A stretch of 64,000 nucleotides of DNA from Halocatena marina (GCF_025913575.1 NZ_CP109785.1:2914001-2978000); one strand, 5' to 3'. Shown: positions 1 to 9,360, counted from the first letter of the stretch. Program-made: numbers and translations. The notes: a model not told the origin generated them from the letters alone.

Positions 1-44
1 TGAGTCCGCGGGACATCGTTCACCTCGTCTCGGATGGCCCCACG

Positions 45-56
45 TATTTATATGCT
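45..56 (+). promoter_or_regulatory. TATA-like box for the PRC-barrel/nob1 unit
   Basis: The A/T-rich run TTTATATG at 47-54 lies about 26-31 bases upstream of the ATG at 78. This is the usual archaeal TATA-to-start distance and leaves almost no room for a leader, so a leaderless transcript is inferred. No Shine-Dalgarno sequence is visible before the ATG. Confidence 0.55.
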
Positions 57-77
57 ACCCTCCGATAGAACGGATAT

Positions 78-317
78 ATGCCCAGAATTCTCGCAGAGAA
101 CCTCTCTGGAAAGGCCATCACTGGCTCGGACGGCACACAGATAGGAATGCTGTACAACATCACGATGAACGTCAAGAACGGTAAGCTCAAACACCTCGTT
201 GTCGACCCGACAACGAAGGGGAATAACGAGAATTTCCCAACCAACGACCTCGGGCACTATCTCATCCCAGTCGACCGTGTGACGGCGGTCAAAGACCACG
301 TCATTATCCGCCGATAG
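78..317 (+). CDS. PRC-barrel domain protein
   Basis: A 79-residue protein that is one PRC-barrel fold. The N-terminus (PRILAENLSGKAITGSDG) and the pattern of short beta strands ending in a V-D-R-V-x-A-V-K-D motif are typical of archaeal stand-alone PRC-barrel proteins. Members of this family are small beta-barrel adaptors linked to RNA processing or cell division; the exact partner is unknown here. Its stop codon directly abuts the ATG of the Nob1 gene with no gap, so the two are almost certainly co-transcribed and translationally coupled. That suggests a role near ribosome maturation, which is inference. Confidence 0.85.
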   Translation: MPRILAENLSGKAITGSDGTQIGMLYNITMNVKNGKLKHLVVDPTTKGNNENFPTNDLGHYLIPVDRVTAVKDHVIIRR

Positions 318-773
318 ATGCACGTTCTCGACGCCTCGGCGTTTATCCGGGAGTATAACACAGACGGACAGACTGCCACAGTTCCACGGGTTCGAGAGGA
401 ACTCACAGCCGAAAGCGGATACCGATTTGACGCGCTCGAAGGAAGCGGAATGCACGTTCACGTCCCCGACGCGAATGCGATTGAGCACGTCGAACGTGCT
501 GCACGCAATAGCGGCGACCTAAACGAACTCTCCGAGACTGACGTGCGCCTTCTCGCTGCCGCATTCGAACTCGATGCGACGCTGGTCACTGACGATTATG
601 CGATGCAGAACGTCGCAGAACGCCTCTCCGTCTCGGTCGAAGCGATCGAACACGACGGGATCACCGAAGAACGCGACTGGCAATTCCAGTGCGTGGGCTG
701 TGGACGCATCTACGACGACGATCCTGACCGCTGTCCAATCTGCGGAAGTGACTGTTCGAGAAAAAACCCATAG
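318..773 (+). CDS. nob1: rRNA maturation endonuclease Nob1 (PIN domain plus zinc ribbon)
   Basis: A 151-residue protein with an N-terminal PIN nuclease domain (first acidic residue D5 in MHVLDAS, further acidic residues near 73 and 93) and a C-terminal zinc ribbon with CxxC pairs at C125/C128 and C139/C142. This is the Nob1 architecture: the endonuclease that trims the 3' end of 16S rRNA in the small-subunit precursor. The length matches archaeal Nob1. It starts right after the PRC-barrel stop codon. A basic tail follows the ribbon. Confidence 0.92.
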   Translation: MHVLDASAFIREYNTDGQTATVPRVREELTAESGYRFDALEGSGMHVHVPDANAIEHVERAARNSGDLNELSETDVRLLAAAFELDATLVTDDYAMQNVAERLSVSVEAIEHDGITEERDWQFQCVGCGRIYDDDPDRCPICGSDCSRKNP

Positions 774-958
774 GTAATTGAACCATAAGAATTCTTGTCA
801 TACTCTCCGAGACGGTTGACCGTCCACAGCACGGCTAACTCGGAGATAACAGTTCGTCGGAACCGTTCGTGAGTGTTACGGCTACCAGAAACAGCCAACG
901 TCTCACGTGAGCGTTGCAATAAAAGCGAACAAAAGCGTGCAAAAGAGAGTGAGTGCCT

Positions 959-1717
959 TCAGGGGGCGGCGATTCCCATCACTTGCGAGTAGGCGATGAG
1001 GAATTGGATAGCGTTGAACAGTCCGTGAACAATCGCTGGAATGACGAGATTGCCAGAGAGCTCATAGAGACTTCCGAGAATCAGGGCAAGGACGAAGATA
1101 ACGGTCAGGGTCACGAGCATCTCTGTTGGCGACCCGATCAGTCCAAACACGTGAATCGAGGCGAAGACAGCACTCGCAATGATGATCGCCGGGACAGGAC
1201 CAATCACGCGTTTGATCGTTCCTTGAACGATCCCCCGGTACAGCAGTTCTTCTGCCGGTCCAACGAGAAGGATCGATACTGGGACCAACAGCAACAACAA
1301 TGCGGGATTTTGGAGACCACTTTCGATGAGTTCACTCTGAGCAGGATCGACACCGAGTTGCGTAATGACGAATGTGACGCCTCCCCATCCGATAAGAACA
1401 GCGATAATGCCACCAATGAGATAGCTGATTCCGCTCAGATTAGGAATACGGGCTCGAATGAGATCAGAGCCATCCTTAGAGTACATGAGGTAGACGAGTC
1501 CGACACCACCGAATCCGAGGCCCTGTAGCGAAAACGCACTTATCAACGCGAGTCGCTCTGGATAGTCAGTAACGGGAATTCCCACCAACTGAAGTGCCAT
1601 AATGACGAGAAATGCAATGACGTTGCCCGCTACATAGGCACCGAGTGCGAGCGCGATCATCCCGCCAATCACCCGAAGCTGATCATCAGTTTCGTGCTTG
1701 ACAGTCGCTTCCTCCAT
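959..1717 (-). CDS. CPBP family intramembrane metalloprotease
   Basis: A polytopic membrane protein of 252 residues from the ATG at 1717 (an in-frame start at 1735 would add MGGRVT). It carries the CPBP/Abi signature: EELLYR at about residues 156-161, then F-A-S-I-H-V and H-G-L-F-N motifs in later membrane segments, which supply the metal ligands of this Rce1-like family. About seven to eight hydrophobic segments are visible. Family members cleave or process membrane proteins or prenylated peptides; the substrate here is unknown. It converges on nob1 across about 185 bases. Confidence 0.85.
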   Translation of the reverse strand: MEEATVKHETDDQLRVIGGMIALALGAYVAGNVIAFLVIMALQLVGIPVTDYPERLALISAFSLQGLGFGGVGLVYLMYSKDGSDLIRARIPNLSGISYLIGGIIAVLIGWGGVTFVITQLGVDPAQSELIESGLQNPALLLLLVPVSILLVGPAEELLYRGIVQGTIKRVIGPVPAIIIASAVFASIHVFGLIGSPTEMLVTLTVIFVLALILGSLYELSGNLVIPAIVHGLFNAIQFLIAYSQVMGIAAP

Positions 1718-1925
1718 CGTTACTCGACCACCCACAGTTTGTCGCTGTCGAGTCGATTCATTAGTAACTGTACGGCTGCACGCCGAATAGATCTTGCGAG
1801 TGTGTCGTCCGATCTGTTGTGACAGGACAGGTGTTCGATACTTGTTGGAATTCTGTCACCAACAGCACGAATCCAAGTACAGAGACACTCCATCGTACGA
1901 TGTTTGAGGTACAAGTACGTTTGTC

Positions 1926-3218
1926 TTATTCTATCACGAGCCGCTCTTTGCCAGAGACAGCCTTGGCTTCAGCGGTATCACTGCCGCCGAGAAGTCCATG
2001 TGCAGCGCGTTTTCCCCACTCAACAGCGGGTTGCGTGAACGTTTCGACACCCATCAGTTCGCCCGCGAGGATGCAGGCGGCTTCCATCCCGTGGAGTAGT
2101 TCACCGAGATTCGCTTCGTCGAGACGGTCGATTTCGACGCGGACGTTCGGCTGACCCGCTGCCGCGAGGCTCGCTTCTGTCGCTTCAAACTCTGCATCGA
2201 GTAGCGCTCCCGCTCTGGTGTCACCGAGATATTCGAGAGACTCGAATTCAGTGGTGGGAATGGTGAGTTCAGGTCGCTCTCGCGGGCGAACAAGCGTGAT
2301 AATCTTGTCGTGTCGGCCAGCGCGGTAAAGTTGCAGCTGTGAGTGCTGATCGGTCGCACCGAGCGACCGTGCGGGTGTTTGGCCCATCCCCTCTTTCCCG
2401 AGGCTCTCTGCCCACAGCTGCGCGAACCACTCGGCGAAATATTCGAGGCGCTCTGCGTACGGCATGAACGCGTTCACGTGCGCACCGCGCTTTTCGAGTG
2501 CGTACGCCACGGCCCCGTAGGCGTATGCAGGACTGTCAAACAGGCTCGGTTGTAGTTTCTGGAGTCCGGTTCGGCCACCGTCGAGTATTGCCTCGATATC
2601 GAGACCGAGGATCGCTGCCGGGACGAGTCCGGTGGGCGAAAGGACAGAGAACCGCCCAGGGACACCAGAGGGAACCGACAGAGTGGGTAATGCGTGTTCG
2701 TCGGCGAGCGCACGGAGCGGTCCCTCATCGCCGGTCGTGACGATCGTCCGGTCGGTCCAGTCGACTCCGCTGTCGGCCATCGCATCGCGGACGAGGAGGA
2801 AGTTCGCAAGCGTCTCAGCCGTCGTTCCCGAGCGCGAGACGACGTGAACCGCTGTCTCCGAGAGAGGGAGGGAATCGAGCGTCGCACGGAGGTGTTCTGG
2901 ATCGACGTTATCGAGAACTGGCGCGTGTTCATTCACGCCAAGTGCCGAAGCAAGAGTTGCCGCCCCAAGCGCGCTTCCACCGATACCGACGGTGAGCACG
3001 TACTCGCTGTCTGCAAGCGGAGCGACGGTCTCACGGATCGCGTGTGCATCCGTCGTTTCGGGGAGAGAGAGCGCAGCGTAGCCAAACTCCTCTGCAGCGA
3101 TCCCACGCTCAATCCGTTCGTGCGCACGGCCGACGCGATCGTCGAGTCGATCGAGTGAATCACGAGAGACTCCGGGCTGTGCGACCCGATCGAGGGCGTT
3201 TCCGATATCGACGTCCAT
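1926..3218 (-). CDS. pgi: Glucose-6-phosphate isomerase
   Basis: A 430-residue phosphoglucose isomerase that interconverts glucose-6-phosphate and fructose-6-phosphate. The sugar-phosphate-binding SIS fold is clear: VGIGGSALGA, then VVSRSGTTAET, and the C-terminal KEGMGQTPARSLGATDQHS region with family active-site residues. The ATG at 3218 (MDVDIGNALDRV) gives the usual haloarchaeal N-terminus; the longer frame to 3323 would run over the divergent upstream gene start. In haloarchaea, which lack a classical phosphofructokinase pathway for glucose, this enzyme mainly serves gluconeogenesis. Confidence 0.93.
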   Translation of the reverse strand: MDVDIGNALDRVAQPGVSRDSLDRLDDRVGRAHERIERGIAAEEFGYAALSLPETTDAHAIRETVAPLADSEYVLTVGIGGSALGAATLASALGVNEHAPVLDNVDPEHLRATLDSLPLSETAVHVVSRSGTTAETLANFLLVRDAMADSGVDWTDRTIVTTGDEGPLRALADEHALPTLSVPSGVPGRFSVLSPTGLVPAAILGLDIEAILDGGRTGLQKLQPSLFDSPAYAYGAVAYALEKRGAHVNAFMPYAERLEYFAEWFAQLWAESLGKEGMGQTPARSLGATDQHSQLQLYRAGRHDKIITLVRPRERPELTIPTTEFESLEYLGDTRAGALLDAEFEATEASLAAAGQPNVRVEIDRLDEANLGELLHGMEAACILAGELMGVETFTQPAVEWGKRAAHGLLGGSDTAEAKAVSGKERLVIE

Positions 3219-3309
3219 GCCCAGATCGTCGGTGGCCTGTACTATAAGTCGGCCGACACGGTGTCGCTGTATCGCGTCGCTTAATCGGGACGAACGCGTA
3301 TCCACGACG

Positions 3310-3843
3310 ATGAGCGTGAGCACGAGCGAGGAGGACAGCTACTCGGGGGCCATAACAGCATTTCCGTACGCTTTCAGAACGAGTAATTCTCGCGCATTCA
3401 AACTGTATGCTGTTATTGGTGGGCTGATAGCGCTTGGTGGATCACTCATTTTCTTGCTCGGGATCATCTCACTGCTGGGACGGCTTTCCGGGACACCAGC
3501 GGGGGTCCTCACCTTTCAGCCCGCACTGTATCTCCTCGTGTGGCTGTTCACTGTTGCTCCTATCGCTGCTCCTGTTTTGCTCGTTGCGCGCCGACACCGA
3601 CTCGGAAACGGGGACAGCCGCTACGATCGGTCAATCGCACTCGCTGGATTCGTTTTTATGATAGCACTCTATCTCGCAGCGATCATCTCGACGCCAACGA
3701 GCCAAGAGGCGACCGTCCAGTCCGGACTCCTCGCCACAGTCATCCAGTTTCTCTACGGACTGCCACGAATCGTGGGAATCGCTCCACCGCTGCTGGCCGC
3801 GTTGATCATAGTGATCGTCCACCGCCTGCGAGCTGGCGACTAA
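3310..3843 (+). CDS. Haloarchaeal four-helix membrane protein
   Basis: A 177-residue protein from the ATG at 3310, divergent from pgi. After about 25 polar N-terminal residues there are four hydrophobic stretches (about 32-58, 72-100, 112-130, 145-172), so an integral membrane protein of Yip1-like layout is likely. I do not recognise a catalytic motif. The upstream in-frame ATG at 3217 would overlap the pgi start region and give an arginine-rich leader unlike neighbouring proteins, so the later start is preferred. Confidence 0.7.
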   Translation: MSVSTSEEDSYSGAITAFPYAFRTSNSRAFKLYAVIGGLIALGGSLIFLLGIISLLGRLSGTPAGVLTFQPALYLLVWLFTVAPIAAPVLLVARRHRLGNGDSRYDRSIALAGFVFMIALYLAAIISTPTSQEATVQSGLLATVIQFLYGLPRIVGIAPPLLAALIIVIVHRLRAGD

Positions 3844-3902
3844 CCCGCTGGGCAGCATGCACAGAGCGGTGCAATGAAACCCACTCGTCACGAATCGGTG
3901 CT

Positions 3903-4439
3903 ATGGAAACGGAGGGCACATTCTGTATCACACACGCCGAAGAGGATTCTGCAGTGCTCAAGAACGTTGAGAGCGGCCAAGTACACACCCTTTCTGAGAA
4001 TCCTGGTGTGGAAACGGGTGACGTCCTGACTGGAACGATCACAACTGAACCACCCCTCGACGTGACATGGACGCTCATTTCCGTAGACGAGCGTCGCTCG
4101 ATCACGCTCGAACAGAGTGATGAATTACCCACAACGCGAGAACGCACCCTTGCTTCACAACAGGAAGTCGGTGACATTACTCGAGAAGAACGAGCCGGAG
4201 ACGGAGAGATACACGTCATCACGGTTCCTCACGAAGATGAGGACACGAGTGACGAAAGCAGCACAAACGAGGCGAGCGAGCAGAACGAAAACGAAGAAAT
4301 GAATAAAATCGATCAGATCATTCAGGATGTGTTAGATGATGATGCAACGCTCGTCCGCGCAGCACGGTTGGGAGCAACGCGTGTAGAGGTTCGCTCCGAT
4401 GCAGACACTGGTGTCGTGAGCGTCCGGTATCTCCCGTGA
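3903..4439 (+). CDS. DUF5812 family protein
   Basis: A 178-residue acidic protein starting METEGTFCITHAEEDSAVLKN. The N-terminal ~90 residues form a small beta domain, the middle is a highly acidic S/E/N/D-rich linker, and the C-terminus (DQIIQDVLDDDATLVRAARLGATRVEVRSD) is a short conserved helix-strand unit. This matches the haloarchaeal DUF5812 family, which commonly sits directly before secF-secD. The function is unknown; the fixed position next to the Sec genes hints at a secretion or envelope role (inference). Confidence 0.75.
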   Translation: METEGTFCITHAEEDSAVLKNVESGQVHTLSENPGVETGDVLTGTITTEPPLDVTWTLISVDERRSITLEQSDELPTTRERTLASQQEVGDITREERAGDGEIHVITVPHEDEDTSDESSTNEASEQNENEEMNKIDQIIQDVLDDDATLVRAARLGATRVEVRSDADTGVVSVRYLP

Positions 4440-4470
4440 GAAGCCCAAAAATCACGGGGGTTTGAAATAG

Positions 4471-4488
4471 TATAAAAAAACTTATCCG
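4471..4488 (+). promoter_or_regulatory. Promoter of secF-secD
   Basis: An A/T-rich block (TATAAAAAAACTTAT) lies 25-40 bases upstream of the secF ATG at 4511. It is the only convincing TATA-like element in the 71-base gap after the DUF5812 gene, so secF-secD probably has its own promoter. Confidence 0.5.
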
Positions 4489-4510
4489 CTGTGGTCACAC
4501 ACCGCCAGTC

Positions 4511-5392
4511 ATGGCCCAGTTTGAGGTACCGGATGTGGATTTAGATTACTCCCGGTACACCAACCGTCAGCTTGCCGCTCTCCCGATTGCTGTGCTGGCG
4601 ATCGCTCTTCTCATTATTGCAGGATGGTACGTCACCACCGGAGCACCCGTAACGCCAGGAATCGATTTCACAGGGGGCACGGAACTACAGATTACGACGA
4701 CCGATTCGTCCGACGAGGTTCGACAGACGTTCTCGGACTTACCGTATGAGGTTGATACGATCGCACGCAGTGGCGGCTCCACGTATCTCGTCACGTTTCA
4801 AGCAACAGAGAGTAGTCAAGTACAGGAGATCACCAGTACTGCCCGTGAGGCAGGCTACACTGTTGAATCAGCGCAGTCACGCTCACCAGCGTTCAGTGCG
4901 AGGGCACAACAACAGGCCTTTGTCGGTGTGCTCGTCGCATTCGGTGGAATGAGCTTGCTCGCGTTCGTGCTCTTTCGAACGTTCATTCCATCGATTGCCA
5001 TCGTTCTCAGTGCATTCTCCGACATCGTCATCCCGATTGCTTTGATGAACATTTTTGGAATCAAGCTCTCGCTCGGGACCGTCGCTGCTCTTCTGATGCT
5101 CATCGGATACAGTGTCGACTCTGATATACTGCTCAACAACAGCGTCCTCCGGCGGCGCGGTGATTTCTACGAATCGACCTACCGCGCGAGACGAACTGGT
5201 GTGACGATGACGCTCACCTCACTCGCCGCGATGATCGTCATGACGATCGTCTCCTCACCGTTTGTGTTCGACATTCCCCTCATGCCGTACATCGGCATCG
5301 TGCTCGTCTTCGGACTGGCTGCGGATCTGATGAACACCTATCTGCTCAACGTGAGCCTTCTGCGCTACTACAAATACGAGGCGATCGCATGA
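4511..5392 (+). CDS. secF: Protein-export membrane protein SecF
   Basis: A 293-residue SecF subunit of the Sec auxiliary complex. It has a first membrane helix at about 21-41, the SecF motif DFTGGTEL at 52-59 opening an extracytoplasmic P domain, and a C-terminal block of five helices from about 130 containing the D-S-D-I-L-L-N-N motif. SecF works with SecD in late steps of Sec-dependent export. The order secF before secD is the haloarchaeal arrangement, opposite to most bacteria. The stop codon overlaps the secD start by four bases (ATGA). Confidence 0.95.
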   Translation: MAQFEVPDVDLDYSRYTNRQLAALPIAVLAIALLIIAGWYVTTGAPVTPGIDFTGGTELQITTTDSSDEVRQTFSDLPYEVDTIARSGGSTYLVTFQATESSQVQEITSTAREAGYTVESAQSRSPAFSARAQQQAFVGVLVAFGGMSLLAFVLFRTFIPSIAIVLSAFSDIVIPIALMNIFGIKLSLGTVAALLMLIGYSVDSDILLNNSVLRRRGDFYESTYRARRTGVTMTLTSLAAMIVMTIVSSPFVFDIPLMPYIGIVLVFGLAADLMNTYLLNVSLLRYYKYEAIA

Positions 5393-7005
5393 GTATCCGC
5401 GAGAACTGGCGCATCCTATTACTTGTTCTTTTCGTCGTCCTGAGCGGTGTCGCGCTGTTCGCACCCGAAGGTGGCGGGTCAAGCGGCGCGAACAACACGA
5501 CAACAGACGTGAACTCCACAGCAGGGGCGACGCAGGGGCCGACGAACTTGCAGTTCGGTCTCGAACTCTCCGGTGGTACACGCATCCGAGCACCACTCAT
5601 CGGACTGACCGCTGAAAACGCTCAGTTCGACATCAACAACAGCAACATCGAACAGAACATCGCAACGAATCTTTCAGTATCGCGCCAAGACGTGACCGTT
5701 CAGGTCCAGTCACAGGATGGTGGCACTGTCGAGATATTCAATCCAAACGTAACGAAAGAAGAGTTCGCAACGGCACTACAAGCGTCGGGAGTAGACGTTC
5801 AACAATCCGATATTCGTGACGGCGTCACTCAGAAGACGCGTGAAAATGCCGTACGGGTGCTCGATCGGAAGATCAAGGGTGCAGGACTATCAGGTGGCGA
5901 TGCCGCTATCGTCACCTCTGCGACCGGAGGAGAGTCGTTCATCGTCGTCGAGGTGCCGAACAAGCAACCCCAAGAAGTCGTCGAACTCATCGACGAGCGC
6001 GGGACTGTACAGGTCGTTGCACACTTCCCAGAGAATAGAAACGACACGAGAGAGTATCGAGACATTCCTCTGTTCTCACAGGAGGGCATCGCAAATAGTG
6101 GACCAGTAGAGCAACGGGGCGGAGAAACGTGGGTTCCACTGACGCTCACCGACGCTGCTGCAAGGAACTTCTCGCACGCGATGCGGACCTACGGCTTCAC
6201 AGAACGAAGGGGGATCCAACAGTGCTTTTATTATGAAAAGCCGAACAATTCGGGGCACTGTCTCTACACCGTCTCCAACGGACGAGTCGTCAATGGGACG
6301 ATCACTGAAGGGCGGATCGTTTCCGCAGCAGGAATGGGAAGAGATCTCGCTCCAATCATAAACAACCGAGAATTCGTACAGAACCCGGACTTCAGAATCA
6401 CTACGTCGAACGCCTCCGAAGCACAGAATCTCCTGTTGAACCTGCAGGCCGGTGCACTCCCAGCAGAGCTCGACATCAGCAGTGGGACGTCCACCTTCAT
6501 TCAGCCGAGCTTAGCGCAGAAGTTCAAGACGTACTCACTCGTGACAGGGATCATCGCTATGTTCGCGGTTGGTGGGATGGTAGGATTCCGGTATCGTGAG
6601 CCACAGGTCGTCTTGCCGATGGTTCTGACCGCCGCTGCGGAGGTGTTCATCCTTCTCGGATTTTCAGCGGCCATCGGTCTCGCGCTCGATCTCTCACACA
6701 TCGCCGGATTCATCGCTGTCATCGGAACAGGGGTGGACGATCTCGTCATCATCGCCGATGAAATCCTCCAACAGGGCGATGTCTCGACCGGACGCGTGTT
6801 CCGCTCGCGGTTCCGGAAGGCGTTTTGGGTTATCGGCGCGGCAGCAGCGACGACAATCGTCGCTATGTTGCCGCTCTCCGTGCTCTCACTCGGAGATCTC
6901 CAAGGATTCGCCTTCGTCACCATCGTCGGTGTCCTCATTGGCGTGCTCGTCACTCGCCCGGCCTACGGTGACATCCTCCGCAACCTGATCATGGATCGAA
7001 GTTAA
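5389..7005 (+). CDS. secD: Protein-export membrane protein SecD
   Basis: A 538-residue SecD. Helix 1 is at about 9-26, followed by an Asn/Thr-rich spacer and the motif GLELSGGTR at 57-65, the archaeal version of the bacterial GLDLRGG motif. A large extracytoplasmic P1 region follows, and five membrane helices occupy the last ~150 residues. Translation is coupled to secF through a four-base overlap. Its stop overlaps the stop of the convergent RNase HII gene by a few bases. Confidence 0.95.
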   Translation: MSIRENWRILLLVLFVVLSGVALFAPEGGGSSGANNTTTDVNSTAGATQGPTNLQFGLELSGGTRIRAPLIGLTAENAQFDINNSNIEQNIATNLSVSRQDVTVQVQSQDGGTVEIFNPNVTKEEFATALQASGVDVQQSDIRDGVTQKTRENAVRVLDRKIKGAGLSGGDAAIVTSATGGESFIVVEVPNKQPQEVVELIDERGTVQVVAHFPENRNDTREYRDIPLFSQEGIANSGPVEQRGGETWVPLTLTDAAARNFSHAMRTYGFTERRGIQQCFYYEKPNNSGHCLYTVSNGRVVNGTITEGRIVSAAGMGRDLAPIINNREFVQNPDFRITTSNASEAQNLLLNLQAGALPAELDISSGTSTFIQPSLAQKFKTYSLVTGIIAMFAVGGMVGFRYREPQVVLPMVLTAAAEVFILLGFSAAIGLALDLSHIAGFIAVIGTGVDDLVIIADEILQQGDVSTGRVFRSRFRKAFWVIGAAAATTIVAMLPLSVLSLGDLQGFAFVTIVGVLIGVLVTRPAYGDILRNLIMDRS

Positions 7006-7643
7006 AACGAATCGAGCGCTGATTGTTCGGCACGAGCGAGCACATCACGGCTGGTTTTCCACGAGGCACGCGCACAAGTCGGGAGGTGTCCGTGTTCACG
7101 AACGTAGTCAGCGAGGAACGCGCGAGTCGTCGGATCACTCGGATAGCCACTCCCTACATCGCCGTACTTCTCACAGAGAGCGTCAACAGCCGCATCGCGC
7201 TCGACTTTCGCAATGACGCTCGCCGCGCCGACGAGCGGGTACATCTCGTCGGCACCATGTTCTGCGCGTATCTCGATCGATGCGTCGACCCGCTGTTTGA
7301 CCCGACGAGCAAAGCGGTCGGCGTCCGTATCAGCGCCGTCGACAACGCCCGAGAGGCCCTCTGAGACAATTTGCGCGAGTGCTTCTGCGTGGGCATCGAC
7401 AGTGAGCGTGTTCATGTCCGTCGCCGGGTCGTCGATTCGATCGGGAGACACACGGGCAACGCTAACGTCTACGTCCGGATCGCTGTGCAGTTGCTGTGCG
7501 AGCGTCTCCCGGCGATCGGGAGAGAGCTTCTTCGAATCGTCGATTGTATCCGGGATACGGGCAGGAGGAGCGACGACGCACGCCGCAATCATTGGGCCGA
7601 GAACCGGACCCTTCCCCGCCTCATCCACACCGAACTGTTGCAC
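7002..7643 (-). CDS. rnhB: Ribonuclease HII
   Basis: Removes RNA from RNA-DNA hybrids. The protein begins QQFGVDEAGKGPVLGPM, with the catalytic D-E-A-G-K-G signature, DDSKKLS further on, and V-D-G-A-D-T-D for the third acidic residue. I chose the GTG at 7643 because family members begin a few residues before the first catalytic aspartate; a TTG at 7670 would add nine residues (213 versus 222). Only alternative start codons are available. It is convergent with secD and followed on the same strand by pus10, a conserved haloarchaeal neighbourhood. Confidence 0.9.
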   Translation of the reverse strand: MQQFGVDEAGKGPVLGPMIAACVVAPPARIPDTIDDSKKLSPDRRETLAQQLHSDPDVDVSVARVSPDRIDDPATDMNTLTVDAHAEALAQIVSEGLSGVVDGADTDADRFARRVKQRVDASIEIRAEHGADEMYPLVGAASVIAKVERDAAVDALCEKYGDVGSGYPSDPTTRAFLADYVREHGHLPTCARASWKTSRDVLARAEQSALDSF

Positions 7644-7706
7644 GTCCCCGTTACTGATGTGGGCCAGCAAAATCGTTCCGTTCTCCCGCTCTAAAACGAC
7701 AGCAGC

Positions 7707-8996
7707 CTACAGATCGGCGAAGAACTCCGGGCGTTCGAACGGCTCGTCTTCACCCTCGACGCTGAGGACATCGAGCGCAGTAACGCTACTCCCAACCCCG
7801 AGCAGACCGGAAAGACTCGGTTCTGTTCGCCCCTTATCGCTGCTGATGAGTTCTTTCACGTACAGTCCGCCCTCTCCGTGGAGTTCGATGGTCCCGTGGT
7901 GTTCGTCGTTCAGCTCACCGCTGATGGAGTAGACGGTACGGGTGCGTTCGATGTCGGCCCTGCGATGGTCGACACGCTGTGGCGTCCGCTGTTCGATCGT
8001 CGCTCCTTCGATTGACTCGATCGCCTCTTGTAGTGAGTCCGCACTGACAGGCGACCCGAACTCAACGTCCATGCGGTAGGTTTTCGAGGCCTCATGTCGC
8101 TTTACGCGCTCAACCATCTCGTGGGTAGCGTGTCGAAGTCCCGCTACTTCGACCGAGCCGTCTGCGTGCTCGTTGATCTCTCGCTCAAGTGGTTCAAGAT
8201 CAACTGACCGTCGATGTGGATTTTCAACTTCGATTACGAATGGACGACCGTCGCCGAGCATCCGCGCATCGACATCCTCACGACCTGCACCGTGGAAAAC
8301 AGCGTCACTCCCGTCCATTGCGTCGCGGAGTATCGGCGCTGTCTGCTGTTCGACGCTCGTTCCGTACCGATAACCGGTTCCGTCACATCCCTCGCAGGGA
8401 GCGCCTCGACGCATACCGATTCCGCCACAGTCCGAGCAGGGCCATCGGGTCTGGGGGATATCTCGCTCCAATTTCTGATATCGACCGTAGACGAACGCTG
8501 AGTTCACTTGTATTTCAATCTCGTCCGTCGCAAGGTCAATGAGAATGAGAACGTCAGGACGACCGAGATCGACATCGGTTCCGGTCTCCTCGCCGATACG
8601 CTTTCCAACCTCACGGTTGAGTTCCCGTTTTAACGGCTCACCCGCATCTTTTGGAAGATCGACATCCGTTCGCAACAAGTGATCGTTCTCTTCCAGCAGT
8701 GGTGGAACGCGCGTCCCGACCTGATACGTGCCGAATTCCCACTCTTCGAGTGATGCGAGTGCATTCTCGGCGAACGTATCGACCCGCGCAGACTCACCCT
8801 CACAGACCCAACAGACAGCATCATCCGAAACAGAGTCGTAGGGACGATCGTCTGCGAGCGCCAGCGTGGTGCGAAGTGATCGACCACGCGCTGCATTGGT
8901 GAGACCAAAGCTCCGGTCGGCCACGAGGCGTCCGAGACAGGAGTCACAGAGTGGACCGGTGTCAAGCGCCACTCGAGTGAGTTCAAGAAGATCCAT
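7707..8996 (-). CDS. pus10: tRNA pseudouridine(54/55) synthase Pus10
   Basis: A 429-residue Pus10, the archaeal enzyme that makes pseudouridine 54 and 55 in tRNA. The N-terminal THUMP-containing region has zinc-binding cysteines (CDSCLGR near 20 and CWVCEG near 60). A second Cys-rich stretch (CSDCGGIGMRRGAPCEGC) precedes the catalytic core with GREDVDARMLGDGRPFVIE, which holds the catalytic aspartate. The ATG at 8996 (MDLLELTRVAL) gives the usual N-terminus. It lies 63 bases upstream of rnhB, same strand. Confidence 0.92.
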   Translation of the reverse strand: MDLLELTRVALDTGPLCDSCLGRLVADRSFGLTNAARGRSLRTTLALADDRPYDSVSDDAVCWVCEGESARVDTFAENALASLEEWEFGTYQVGTRVPPLLEENDHLLRTDVDLPKDAGEPLKRELNREVGKRIGEETGTDVDLGRPDVLILIDLATDEIEIQVNSAFVYGRYQKLERDIPQTRWPCSDCGGIGMRRGAPCEGCDGTGYRYGTSVEQQTAPILRDAMDGSDAVFHGAGREDVDARMLGDGRPFVIEVENPHRRSVDLEPLEREINEHADGSVEVAGLRHATHEMVERVKRHEASKTYRMDVEFGSPVSADSLQEAIESIEGATIEQRTPQRVDHRRADIERTRTVYSISGELNDEHHGTIELHGEGGLYVKELISSDKGRTEPSLSGLLGVGSSVTALDVLSVEGEDEPFERPEFFADL

Positions 8997-9192
8997 TAAT
9001 GGAAACACTCGCGCTGACACCTTTTCGCTTCCGAGTCAGCGTTCTTAGTCAAGACCATCAAAGACAGCATCGAAAGGTTCCAGAAGAGCCCGAGACAGCG
9101 AGTTGCTGCTACAATTTACAGAGAGACATACGTCGGAGCAACGCCGTACGCATCAATCCGTTGGCAAAGCCGCGAGTCGCTACGAAGAGACG

Positions 9193-9360
9193 CTAGACGA
9201 TAGCACCATGTTCCTCCCGAGCATGGTCTCTAAGTTCCTCGGCCGTATCGAACGTCTCACCGCAACTGCATCGGTGTTTCGTCTCCACCGATTTATTAGA
9301 CCCGTTAATGGCCATAGCTCTACCTCGGGCCACACCATTTTGTACGTTATGTTTTTTCAT
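9193..9360 (-). CDS. C2H2-type zinc-finger microprotein (55 residues)
   Basis: A short reading frame from ATG 9360 to TAG at 9193. The protein begins MKKHNVQNGVARG and contains one zinc-finger-like unit with C31, C33, H46 and H51 (C-x-C-x12-H-x4-H) ending in REEHGAIV. The short C-x-C spacing differs from the classical C-x2-C finger but is a recurring haloarchaeal variant. Single-finger microproteins of 40-70 residues are widespread in haloarchaea and some act as regulators of stress or biofilm phenotypes. DNA, RNA or protein binding cannot be told apart here. Confidence 0.7.
   Translation of the reverse strand: MKKHNVQNGVARGRAMAINGSNKSVETKHRCSCGETFDTAEELRDHAREEHGAIV

Noticed and set aside
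953..1528. Long plus-strand frame opposite the CPBP gene
   Set aside because: A shadow of the membrane-protein gene on the other strand; the CPBP motifs on the minus strand are decisive.
1720..1914. Minus-strand 64-codon frame between the CPBP gene and pgi
   Set aside because: Overlaps the probable promoter of the CPBP gene, its composition is unlike neighbouring proteins, and no conserved motif is visible.
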